The notes beneath the pieces were generated by a model. It saw only the letters and a program-made list of their open reading frames with translations, was not told where the DNA came from and searched no databases. Positions 1-7,528 of a DNA stretch of 64,000 bases are shown here, one piece after another. The number at the start of each line of letters is the position of its first letter. The stretch's first letter is position 1. The stretch lies in NCBI RefSeq assembly GCF_014196845.1, contig NZ_JACIEM010000005.1:539532-603531 (forward strand). Direction: 5' to 3'. The stretch is from Aurantimonas endophytica. GTDB lineage: Bacteria > Pseudomonadota > Alphaproteobacteria > Rhizobiales > Rhizobiaceae. The translations under genes were made by a program, and so were the position numbers.

Positions 1-413
1 ACGGCGCGGCCGGACCAGCCGAAGCCCTCGCGTCCGACGCCGACGCCGTAGCGCATCGCCCGACCGCCGGGCATCACCACGTATGCGAAGCGCGAGGCGG
101 TATCGACCACCACGGTGCCCGGCCGCTCACCCGTCGGATCGGCGACCTCCTGCCGATAGTACAGGGGGTCGACCCGCGACAGATTCGGCGCGGGGATGAC
201 GTGACCCTCGTCGACGACCCGCGAATACATCCGTGCATAGCGAGGATCGACATTGCTGAAGATGCCGCCGCCCCCCGCGGCACCGGGATAGGCGACGCCG
301 ACGATCTGGGCGCGCGGGCCCGACGTGCAGCCGGCCATCATGGCCGTGGCCCCGAGGCCAAGGCCGATCAGAAACTTGCGTCGGGAGGGAGTGTTCTCTT
401 CAGTCGGGATCAT
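1..413 (-). CDS. L,D-transpeptidase, C-terminus cut by window edge
   Basis: Only the first 137 or so codons are in the window; the gene continues past base 1. The N-terminus has a twin-arginine-like segment (SRRKFLIG, residues 10-17), a hydrophobic stretch, and a lipobox ending at Cys29 (MAGC). This suggests a lipoprotein exported to the periplasm, possibly by Tat. After a spacer, residues from about 98 (GTVVVDTASRFAYVVMPGG) match the start of a YkuD (ErfK/YbiS) catalytic domain. Members of this family make 3-3 peptidoglycan cross-links or anchor lipoproteins. The catalytic His/Cys motif lies beyond the edge, so activity cannot be confirmed. The family call rests on the visible N-terminal third and on the typical Tat/lipobox plus YkuD layout. 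Confidence 0.75.
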   Translation of the reverse strand, partial: MIPTEENTPSRRKFLIGLGLGATAMMAGCTSGPRAQIVGVAYPGAAGGGGIFSNVDPRYARMYSRVVDEGHVIPAPNLSRVDPLYYRQEVADPTGERPGTVVVDTASRFAYVVMPGGRAMRYGVGVGREGFGWSGRA

Positions 414-538
414 CGGGTCCAGCCTCGCTGTGCCGGGCTTCCCTGACGGATGCGGGCGCCCGGTCGGTTGTCGTATGGCCGAAAACTGGCGGCCCGTTCC
501 ATGGTTCCCGGCTCACGGTCAGTTGAGCTTACGATCGG

Positions 539-1201
539 TTAAAGCCGTCCCGGCAATGCCCGCAGATCAGGCAGGACGGCGTTGGGCTGCAGGTCCAGAT
601 ACTCGTCCGGCTCGCCCGTCCGATTGATCCACACCGTGTGGAAGCCGAACTTCGTCGCTCCGGCGACGTCCCAGCGGTTCGACGACTGGAACGACACCGC
701 CTGAGGATACAGCCGGAATTCGGTGGTGACGAGATCGTAGATGGCCGGCGCGGTCTTGTAGGCGCCGCAATCCTCGGCGGAGAACACGCCATCGAAGAGA
801 TCCTCGATGCTCGCCGAGCGCATCGCCCGATGCAGCATGTCGCGGGAGCCGTTCGACAGGATGGCGAGCTTGGCATCCCGCGCCTTGAGGGCGCGAAGCG
901 TCGCCGGCACTTCGGGGAAGGTGTCGAGGTCGCGGTACGCATCGAGAAGCTTGGCCCTCAGGCCCGGATCGGCCTCGGGCACCTTCTGAAAGGCGTAGTC
1001 GAGCGCGTCTTCGGTCAGCTGCCAGAAGTTCCGGTCAGCCGGGCCCATCAAGCTGCGCACCCAGGAATACTCGAGCTGCTTGCGGCGCCATATGTCGGAG
1101 AGCAGCCGGCCGGATTCGCCGAGGTCGCCGGCGTGCCGTGCAGCGGCCGCGCCGGTATCGAACAGCGTACCGTAGGCGTCGAAGACGTAGACGGAATGCA
1201 A
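539..1201 (-). CDS. Haloacid dehalogenase, type II (HAD superfamily)
   Basis: This 220-residue cytosolic hydrolase has the usual length of L-2-haloacid dehalogenases. Residues of the reference enzyme L-DEX appear in order: nucleophile Asp8 in VFDAYGTLF, Thr12, an Arg at 39-40, Ser116-Asn117 (SNGSRD), Lys149 and Tyr155 (YKTAPAIY), and the Ser173/Asn175/Asp178 set in SFQSSNRWDVAG. The complete set supports a true 2-haloacid dehalogenase fold, which replaces a halogen on 2-haloalkanoates by hydroxyl. The physiological substrate may still differ. The ATG start is preceded on the minus strand by AGGAGG. The gene is divergent from the aminotransferase that begins at 1389 and appears monocistronic. 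Confidence 0.85.
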   Translation of the reverse strand: MHSVYVFDAYGTLFDTGAAAARHAGDLGESGRLLSDIWRRKQLEYSWVRSLMGPADRNFWQLTEDALDYAFQKVPEADPGLRAKLLDAYRDLDTFPEVPATLRALKARDAKLAILSNGSRDMLHRAMRSASIEDLFDGVFSAEDCGAYKTAPAIYDLVTTEFRLYPQAVSFQSSNRWDVAGATKFGFHTVWINRTGEPDEYLDLQPNAVLPDLRALPGRL

Positions 1202-1388
1202 GCAGAACCTCCTGAAGGGACAGGGCGCGGAGTGACCACCGGGTCATAGCGCTGCCATCGGCCGGGGAAAAGCGTCTCGTGCCGCAACGGGGACATCGTA
1301 CCGTGACGGGCTCGCTTTCTCGCGGTAACAGTGCCCTCGCAACCGTTGCACGTGCCATGGGCGCGAAACCGACCGGAGCGAATTGTCG

Positions 1389-2252
1389 ATGCCACAAGAG
1401 ATGACCCGCACGCGCAGCTATGTCGACGGCAGCTGGCACGACGGCAACCCGCCGCTGATCGGGCCGCGCAGCCACGCGATGTGGCTCGGCAGCACGGTGT
1501 TCGATGGCGCGCGCTGGTTCGACGGGCTGGCGCCCGACCTCGACGCCCACTGCCAGCGGGTCAACCGTTCTGCCGAAGCGCTCGGCTTGAAGCCGACCAT
1601 GGCGGCCGAGGAGATCGAGCGGCTGACATGGGAAGGCCTGAAGTCCTTCGACGGCTCGACCGCCGTCTATATCCGACCGATGTACTGGGCGGAGGAGGGC
1701 GGCTACATGGGCGTGCCGGCCGAGCCGGAATCGACCCGCTTCTGCCTGTGCCTCTACGAATCGCCGATGATCTCGCCGGCCGGTTTCTCGCTCACCGTCT
1801 CGCCGTTCCGCCGCCCGACGCCGGAGACGATGCCGACCCTCGCCAAGGCCGGATGCCTCTATCCCAACAATGCGCGGGCGATCATCGAGGCGCGCGCACG
1901 CGGCTTCGACAACGCGCTGGTCCTCGACATGCTGGGCAATGTCGCCGAAACCGGCACGTCGAACATCTTCATGGTCAGGGACGGCGTCGTCCACACGCCG
2001 GTGCCGAATGGCTGCTTCCTCAACGGGATCACCCGGCAGCGGATCATCGCGCTGCTGCGCGGCGACGGTTGGGACGTCGTCGAGCGGTCGCTGACGGTGG
2101 CGGATTTCGCTTCCGCCGACGAGATCTTCTCGACCGGCAACCATTCGAAGGTGGTGCCGGTGACGCGCATCGAGGGCCGCGAACTGCAGCCCGGGCCGGT
2201 CTATCGGCAGGCACGGGAGGCCTACATGGCCTTTGCGCGGGCCGGCCGCTGA
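1389..2252 (+). CDS. Class IV (branched-chain-type) aminotransferase
   Basis: This 287-residue PLP enzyme belongs to fold type IV (BCAT/D-amino-acid transaminase). Evidence is the probable PLP Lys153 in TLAKAGCLYPN, Glu187 in NVAETGTSNIF, and a closing NGITRQRII segment that normally contacts the cofactor phosphate. A TTG lies six bases upstream at 1383, but the ATG at 1389 is the better start, with GGAGCG about eight bases before it. Members transfer amino groups between branched-chain amino acids and 2-oxoglutarate, or act on related substrates. The protein is shorter than classical IlvE and substrate specificity cannot be read from sequence. No other amino-acid biosynthesis gene is adjacent; a small cupin gene follows after about 60 bases. 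Confidence 0.8.
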   Translation: MPQEMTRTRSYVDGSWHDGNPPLIGPRSHAMWLGSTVFDGARWFDGLAPDLDAHCQRVNRSAEALGLKPTMAAEEIERLTWEGLKSFDGSTAVYIRPMYWAEEGGYMGVPAEPESTRFCLCLYESPMISPAGFSLTVSPFRRPTPETMPTLAKAGCLYPNNARAIIEARARGFDNALVLDMLGNVAETGTSNIFMVRDGVVHTPVPNGCFLNGITRQRIIALLRGDGWDVVERSLTVADFASADEIFSTGNHSKVVPVTRIEGRELQPGPVYRQAREAYMAFARAGR

Positions 2253-2311
2253 GCCGAGCGGCGAATTCCCGAGGCCGTTCCATCCTGTCTTCGCAAGGAA
2301 AATGACCGATC

Positions 2312-2677
2312 ATGATCGCCTCGCAGAGTCTCCTCGCTGCCTTCGACCGCGTGACGGAACATTGGTCGCCCAAGATCGTCGGCCGGGTGAACGACCAGCT
2401 CCTGAAGGTTGCAAAGGTGAAGGGGCAACTCGTCTGGCATGCCCACGAGAACGAGGACGAGCTCTTCTATATCGTCAAGGGTCGCCTCAGGATCGAATTC
2501 GAGGATCATGTTGCCGAACTCGCCGAGGGCGACTTCCTGACGATCCCGAAGGGGATCAGACACAATCCGGTGGCCGAAGAGGAGTGCTGGATCCTGCTGA
2601 TCGAACCGGAATCGACCAAGCACACCGGCGACGAGGTCACACCGCTCACCCGGAGCCTCGCTGATCAGATGAAATGA
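2312..2677 (+). CDS. Small cupin-domain protein
   Basis: This 121-residue single-domain cupin resembles the mannose-6-phosphate isomerase-like group. Cupin motif 1 is visible as WHAHENEDELFYIVKGRL (about residues 43-60), giving the His-x-His and Glu metal ligands. Motif 2 is GDFLTIPKGIRHNP (about 73-86), contributing the last His. The protein is expected to bind one divalent metal in the cytosol. Its reaction is unknown, and such cupins range from isomerases to ligand sensors. It lies 59 bases after the aminotransferase in the same direction, so co-transcription is possible. A GC-rich hairpin directly after its stop codon may end the transcript. Confidence 0.75.
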   Translation: MIASQSLLAAFDRVTEHWSPKIVGRVNDQLLKVAKVKGQLVWHAHENEDELFYIVKGRLRIEFEDHVAELAEGDFLTIPKGIRHNPVAEEECWILLIEPESTKHTGDEVTPLTRSLADQMK

Positions 2678-2679
2678 CC

Positions 2680-2700
2680 GGCGGCGATATGGTCGCCGCC
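2680..2700 (+). terminator. Hairpin after the cupin gene, possible weak terminator
   Basis: An 8-bp inverted repeat (GGCGGCGA / TCGCCGCC) with a 5-base loop starts three bases after the cupin stop codon. No T-run follows, so it may only attenuate transcription or protect the 3' end. Confidence 0.35.
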
Positions 2701-2812
2701 TGCTTCGGCGGTGGACGGACAATCGTCGCCACCTATGTTTCTCCCCCCAACGCGGATGCGCATCGGTGACTGTGCTCCGCCAGGACCAATCACCTCAGAA
2801 GGAGACTGCGAT

Positions 2813-3415
2813 ATGGCTTTCACCCTGCCGGAACTTCCCTACGCCTACGACGCGCTGGGTCCCTACATGTCGGCGGAAACCCTCGAGTTTCACCACGACA
2901 AGCACCACCAGGCCTACGTCACCAAGGGCAACGAGCTGGCCGAAAAGGCCGGCATGGCCGACCTGTCGGTCGAAGAGGTGGTCAAGAAGTCCTACGGGAC
3001 CGACCAGGCGCTCTTCAACAATGCCGGCCAGCACTACAACCACATCCATTTCTGGAAGTGGATGAAGCCCGGCGGCGGTGGCAAGAGCCTGCCCAGCAAG
3101 CTGCAGACGGCGTTCGACAGCGACCTCGGCGGCTATGACAAGTTCAAGGCCGAGTTCGAGGCGGCAGGCGCCGGCCAGTTCGGCTCCGGCTGGGCCTGGG
3201 TCGCCGTCAAGAACGGCAAGCTCGAGATCATGAAGACCCCGAACGGCGAGAACCCGCTGGTGCACGGGGCCGAGCCGATCCTCGGCGTCGATGTGTGGGA
3301 GCATTCCTACTACATCGACTACCGCAACGCCCGGCCCAAATATCTCGGCGCGTTCGTCGACAACTTGGTCAACTGGGACTACGTGCTGGAGCGCTACGAG
3401 GCGGCGACCCGCTAG
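2813..3415 (+). CDS. sodB: Superoxide dismutase, Fe type
   Basis: This 200-residue cytosolic enzyme dismutates superoxide to oxygen and peroxide. The metal ligands can be placed at His27 (EFHHDKHHQAY), His77 (QHYNHIHFW), and Asp160 and His164 (DVWEHSYY), which matches the Fe/Mn family throughout. Gln73 in FNNAGQ is the second-sphere glutamine typical of Fe-dependent enzymes, so iron is the probable metal. The start ATG at 2813 has AAGGAG nine bases upstream. An in-frame extension to 2711 is possible but would add residues unlike the family. A strong intrinsic terminator follows. A cytochrome c' gene lies downstream, giving the region an oxidative and nitrosative stress flavour. Confidence 0.95.
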   Translation: MAFTLPELPYAYDALGPYMSAETLEFHHDKHHQAYVTKGNELAEKAGMADLSVEEVVKKSYGTDQALFNNAGQHYNHIHFWKWMKPGGGGKSLPSKLQTAFDSDLGGYDKFKAEFEAAGAGQFGSGWAWVAVKNGKLEIMKTPNGENPLVHGAEPILGVDVWEHSYYIDYRNARPKYLGAFVDNLVNWDYVLERYEAATR

Positions 3416-3443
3416 GATCGTCCCAGCCAAGTCCGGTCTTCGA

Positions 3444-3477
3444 GGCTCCGCGGATGTCCATCCGCGGGGCCTTTTTC
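3444..3477 (+). terminator. Rho-independent terminator of sodB
   Basis: A 13-bp stem (3444-3456 with 3459-3471, one G-T pair) with a minimal loop is followed by TTTTT at 3472-3476. It lies 28 bases after the sodB stop codon. Confidence 0.85.
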
Positions 3478-3603
3478 GTGGCAGGGCAACACTTTCGTGA
3501 GAAGGGGACGCATATTGGTAATTGAACCATTCCAAAAACTCGGTTCAACTCGCGGACTCCGGTCCGCTCGACGCGGCCTTGGCCCAAGGGAGGAAATCAT
3601 CTC

Positions 3604-4068
3604 ATGCAGGCCCGTTATCTCACTGTCGCCGTCACGCTGGCGGCACTCGGCACGTCCCTCATCGCCCTGCCGGCAGGCGCGCAGAACACCGATCCGATCA
3701 AGCAGCGCCAGGAGCTGATGAAGGAGAACGGCCGGTCGGCGAAAGGCGCCGGCGAGATGATCAAGGGTGAGGCAGTGTTCGACCCGGCGACCGCCGCGAC
3801 GATCTTTACCGAGATGCACGACGTCGCCATGGAATTCGGCGATTACTTCCCCGAGGACTCCAAGACCGGCGAGGACACCGAGGCCGCACCGGCGATCTGG
3901 GAGCGTCCGGCCGAGTTCCAGGCGGCACTGGTTAAGTTTCAGGAAGACACGCAGGCGGCCATCGACGCAGCGCCGCAGGATGTCGAGGCATTCAGGCAGG
4001 CCTTCGGGCGCGTCGCGGAAAACTGCAAGGGCTGCCACGAGGAATTCAGGATCGACAAGGACGATTGA
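3604..4068 (+). CDS. Cytochrome c' (class II c-type cytochrome)
   Basis: The 154-residue precursor has a signal peptide (residues 1-26, cleavage after AGA) and a C-terminal haem-binding CKGCH at 141-145. The haem site at the C-terminal end of a four-helix bundle is the hallmark of cytochrome c'. The mature protein is expected in the periplasm, where family members bind NO or CO and can limit nitrosative damage. GGAGG lies upstream of the ATG. A gene for a membrane-anchored diheme cytochrome c follows after 99 bases, so the pair may exchange electrons. No nitrite or nitric oxide reductase is in the window. Some family members are instead called cytochrome c-556. Confidence 0.9.
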   Translation: MQARYLTVAVTLAALGTSLIALPAGAQNTDPIKQRQELMKENGRSAKGAGEMIKGEAVFDPATAATIFTEMHDVAMEFGDYFPEDSKTGEDTEAAPAIWERPAEFQAALVKFQEDTQAAIDAAPQDVEAFRQAFGRVAENCKGCHEEFRIDKDD

Positions 4069-4167
4069 GCCGGAGCGAGCGCCGATGTCGTCGGTCAACG
4101 GGCAGGGTGAAGGCGAGGCCTTGGCCCGCCGCTTGGCCCATACCGCACCGATGACGGAGATCGGCCG

Positions 4168-5112
4168 GTGATCGAGCGGATACTCACCACCGTCTTCGTC
4201 GTGGTCCTGGTCGGGGCCGGAGCGGTCTATCTCCTGACCGTTCCGCAGCGTCTGGACGCCGCAAGCCTCGGCAACGAGGCGTTGGCGGATGCGGGTAACG
4301 GCGAGCGCCTGTTCTGGGCCGGCGGCTGCAGCTCCTGCCATGCCGTGTCGAGAGCCGAGGGCGACGAGGCCCTGCGCCTCGGCGGCGGCGCGCCGCTGAC
4401 TTCGGATTTCGGCACGTTCCACGGGCCGAACATCTCTCCGGACCCCGAAGACGGCATTGGCGACTGGAGCCTCGCCGATTTCGCCAACGCCATGCAGCGC
4501 GGCGTCGATCCGCAAGGCCGTCACCTCTACCCGGCGTTTCCCTACACGTCCTACATCAAGATGCAGCCGCAGGAGGTCGCCGACCTCTGGGCCTTCATGA
4601 AGACGCTGCCGCCCGTCGAGGGACGAGCGCCGGACAACGACCTCGCCTTCCCGTTCTCCGTTCGCCGCGGCATCGGGCTGTGGAAGCTGCTCTATCTGGG
4701 CGACGACGAGCCGATCGTGGCGCTGCCCGCGGACGCGTCCGAGACGGTCGTCGCCGGCCGCTCGATGGTGGAGGGGCCCGGCCATTGCGGCCAGTGCCAC
4801 ACGCCGCGCTCGCTCGGCGGCGCAGGTGGCCTCGAGCACGACCGCTGGCTCGCCGGTGCGCCCAATCCGGAGGGCAGGGGCCGCATCCCCAACATCACCC
4901 CGTCGGATTCCGGCATCGGCTCGTGGTCCGCGAGCGACCTCGCCTATTATTTCGAGACTGGCTTCACCCCCGACTTCGACTCCGTCGGCGGGTCGATGGT
5001 GGCGGTCCAGCGCAACCTGGCGCGGCTGCGGGACGAGGATCGCGCGGCGATTGCCGCCTATCTGAAGGCGGTGCCGGCGCTTGACAGCGAGGCCGCCACG
5101 CCAGTGCAGTAG
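4168..5112 (+). CDS. Membrane-anchored diheme cytochrome c
   Basis: This 314-residue protein has an uncleaved N-terminal membrane segment (residues 5-24) and two cytochrome c domains. The haem sites are CSSCH (54-58) and CGQCH (207-211); candidate distal Met residues are Met132 in domain 1 and one in the second half. It is of the CccA/COG2010 type, which often passes electrons from a periplasmic dehydrogenase to an oxidase. The start is GTG at 4168, with GGAG eight bases upstream; no ATG precedes the membrane segment in frame. It is probably co-transcribed with the cytochrome c' gene. Its 3' end lies eight bases from the convergent peptidase gene. The electron donor is unknown. Confidence 0.85.
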   Translation: MIERILTTVFVVVLVGAGAVYLLTVPQRLDAASLGNEALADAGNGERLFWAGGCSSCHAVSRAEGDEALRLGGGAPLTSDFGTFHGPNISPDPEDGIGDWSLADFANAMQRGVDPQGRHLYPAFPYTSYIKMQPQEVADLWAFMKTLPPVEGRAPDNDLAFPFSVRRGIGLWKLLYLGDDEPIVALPADASETVVAGRSMVEGPGHCGQCHTPRSLGGAGGLEHDRWLAGAPNPEGRGRIPNITPSDSGIGSWSASDLAYYFETGFTPDFDSVGGSMVAVQRNLARLRDEDRAAIAAYLKAVPALDSEAATPVQ

Positions 5113-5120
5113 AGCACGGG

Positions 5121-7232
5121 CTAAGCCACCTTGCCCATCAGCTTCAGCGCGAAGGCGTAGATATAGGCGACCTCCTCCAGCTTGGAGAAGCGGCCGGAAG
5201 CGCCGCCATGGCCGGAATCCATGTTGGTCCGCAGCAGCACAGGATTGTCGTCGGTCTTCATCTCGCGGAGCCGCGCCACCCACTTGGCCGGCTCCCAGTA
5301 GGTCACCCGCGGGTCGGTGAGACCCGCCAGCACCAGCATCGGCGGATAGGCCTGCCGCTTGACGTTGTCATAGGGGCTGTAGGTCGAGATCACCTCGTAA
5401 TCCTCGCCGGAGAGGATCGGGTTGCCCCATTCGGGCCATTCCGGCGGGGTCAACGGCAGCGTGTCGTCGAGCATCGTGTTCAGGACGTCGACGAAGGGGA
5501 CCACGGCGATGATCCCGCCAAATTTCTCCGGCGCCATGTTGGCGACGGCGCCCATGAGCATGCCGCCCGCCGAGCCGCCTTCGGCGACGATGCGCTCGTG
5601 GCTGGTGTAGTTTTCCGCGACAAGATGGTCGGCGCAGGCGATGAAGTCGGTGAAGGTGTTGGGCTTGTTGCGCCGCCGCCCGGCGTCGTACCAGGCGAAG
5701 CCCTTGTCCTTGCCGCCCCGCACGTGGGCGATCGCCCAGATGAACCCTCGGTCGACCAGCGACAGCGCATTGGCGTTGAAGGAGGCAGGGATGGCGATGC
5801 CGTAGGAGCCGTAGCCGTAGAGCAGGCACGGCGCGGTGCCGTCCAGCTTGAGGTCCTTGCGATAGAGCAGTGAGATCGGCACGAGCTCGCCGTCGGCGGC
5901 CGGCGCGAAGATCCGCCGCGTGACGTAGTCGTCGGGGTCGTGACCGGAGGGGACTTCCTGCGTCTTCAGGAGCGTGCGCTGGCGGGTCGCGACATCGTAG
6001 TCGTAGGTCTGGGTCGGCGTCGTCAGCGACGAATAGGTGAAGCGGATCGTGTCCGTGTCGAATTCGTAAGTGCCGGCAAGGCCCAGCGAATAGGCCTCCT
6101 CCTCGAAGGCGATCGCATGCTCCTCGCCATCGGAGAGGCGCTTGACGACGATGCGCGGCAGGCCGTCGCGCCGCTCCATCCAGATCAGATGCCGCTTCAG
6201 AACCATGTGGCTGAGGATCAGCCTGCCGTCCTTGTGGGGAACGTACTCGCTCCAGTCCGACCGGCGCGATGCATCGGTGGGGGCGGTGACGATCTTGAAG
6301 TCGTGGGCGCCGTCGGCATTGGTGAGGATGTAGAGCGTGCCGTCGCCCTCATCGACGTCGTACTCCACCCCGGTCTCGCGCTCGGCGACGAGGCGGGGCT
6401 CGGCCGCTGGGTTGTTGGCGGGTATCAGCCAGGCCTCTGACGTCTCGTGGTCGTGGATGTCGATGACCACGAACTCGCCCGACTGCGTCTTGCCGACGCC
6501 CATGAAGAAGCCGGTGTCAGTCTCCTCGTAGATCAGGGAGTCGTCGAGCGGGTCGCTGCCGAGCCGGTGGAAGAACACCCGGCTCGGGCGGTGGTTGGAA
6601 TCGAGCCGCGTATAGAACAGCCCGTTCGAGCGCGCCGACCAGACGGCGCCGCCGCTGGTATCCTCGATCCTGACGTCGAGATCCTTGCCGGTCTCCAGAT
6701 CACGGATGGAGACGGCATAGAACTCCGAGCCCTTGTCGTCATAGGACCAGGAGAGCCAGCGATGATCCGGGGAGTGGCCGACGCCGCCGATCGAGAAATA
6801 CGGCCGCTCGGCCGCTTCTCTGGCGCCGTCGAGAATGACCGTGGCCGCGTCGTCGCCGCCGCTGCGGGGCCGGCGGATGATCCTCGGATACTCGGCCCCG
6901 GTTTCGTAGGCGATCCCGTATGCCCATTCTCCATCCGGCGCCGGAACCGAGGAATCGTCCTCCTTGATCCGGCCGCGCATCTCGGCGACGAGCGTCTCGC
7001 GCAGTTTCTCCGTGCCGGCCATCACCTCCTGCTGATAGGCGTTCTCGGCGAGGAGATGGTCCCGGATCGCCGGATCAAGGACCGTCGTGTCCTTGAAGAC
7101 GTCCTGCCAGTTGTCGGCCCGCAGCCAACCGTAAGCGTCCGAGCGTTCGCGGCCGTGGCGGACGTCCGTACGTACCTGCTGCGAAGCAACAGGAGGCACG
7201 AGGTTCACGGCGTCGATAGGTGCTTGCTTCAT
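5121..7232 (-). CDS. ptrB: Prolyl oligopeptidase family peptidase (oligopeptidase B-like, S9A)
   Basis: This 703-residue serine peptidase has the standard length for oligopeptidase B. The N-terminal half (about 70-410) has the blade-like repeats of the beta-propeller gate. The C-terminal alpha/beta-hydrolase domain carries the nucleophile in GGSAGGML (Ser near 551), an Asp in LTDPRVTYWEP (near 640) and a His in SGHGGASGRF (near 674). No signal peptide is seen, so it is probably cytosolic and cleaves short peptides after basic residues. It is transcribed away from the Mrp operon across a 296-base intergenic region. Prolyl endopeptidase is the alternative name; the fold and triad are secure, the exact specificity less so. 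Confidence 0.9.
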   Translation of the reverse strand: MKQAPIDAVNLVPPVASQQVRTDVRHGRERSDAYGWLRADNWQDVFKDTTVLDPAIRDHLLAENAYQQEVMAGTEKLRETLVAEMRGRIKEDDSSVPAPDGEWAYGIAYETGAEYPRIIRRPRSGGDDAATVILDGAREAAERPYFSIGGVGHSPDHRWLSWSYDDKGSEFYAVSIRDLETGKDLDVRIEDTSGGAVWSARSNGLFYTRLDSNHRPSRVFFHRLGSDPLDDSLIYEETDTGFFMGVGKTQSGEFVVIDIHDHETSEAWLIPANNPAAEPRLVAERETGVEYDVDEGDGTLYILTNADGAHDFKIVTAPTDASRRSDWSEYVPHKDGRLILSHMVLKRHLIWMERRDGLPRIVVKRLSDGEEHAIAFEEEAYSLGLAGTYEFDTDTIRFTYSSLTTPTQTYDYDVATRQRTLLKTQEVPSGHDPDDYVTRRIFAPAADGELVPISLLYRKDLKLDGTAPCLLYGYGSYGIAIPASFNANALSLVDRGFIWAIAHVRGGKDKGFAWYDAGRRRNKPNTFTDFIACADHLVAENYTSHERIVAEGGSAGGMLMGAVANMAPEKFGGIIAVVPFVDVLNTMLDDTLPLTPPEWPEWGNPILSGEDYEVISTYSPYDNVKRQAYPPMLVLAGLTDPRVTYWEPAKWVARLREMKTDDNPVLLRTNMDSGHGGASGRFSKLEEVAYIYAFALKLMGKVA

Positions 7233-7319
7233 GAGTCGCGCTGGCCGGAAGGTTGGGGAAAAGCCTGTCGTCCGGCGGATCGAACCGGTGGGCTTATCCT
7301 AATCGGAATAGTTTCAATA

Positions 7320-7336
7320 CAAAACCTGTTGTTTTG
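7320..7336. promoter_or_regulatory. Palindrome in the oligopeptidase/Mrp divergent intergenic region
   Basis: A 6-bp perfect inverted repeat (CAAAAC-ctgtt-GTTTTG) sits in an AT-richer patch of the 296-base region between the divergent peptidase and Mrp genes. The rest of that region shows no gene. This could be an operator, but no regulator is linked. Confidence 0.3.
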
Positions 7337-7528
7337 CCAACCACTAATCCGCATCGTGCCCGGGCCTGTCGTGCCATGACCCGCCGACCGGTCAGCGAAA
7401 GTCAGCCGAAGCCAATGCCGGCAACCCCGGTCGCGATCAATTCTGTGTCAACCGGAAAAGCTTGTCGGGGCTGGATCGCCTGACTATGAGAGGTCCGCAA
7501 CCACGTCGCTCTGGGCGGCGAAATCGGA

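Noticed and set aside
3412..5283. Long open frame (over 600 codons) on the minus strand opposite the cytochrome genes
   Set aside because: It is antisense to two clear haem proteins, is Arg/Gly/Ala-rich without domains, and is expected from GC-rich third positions.
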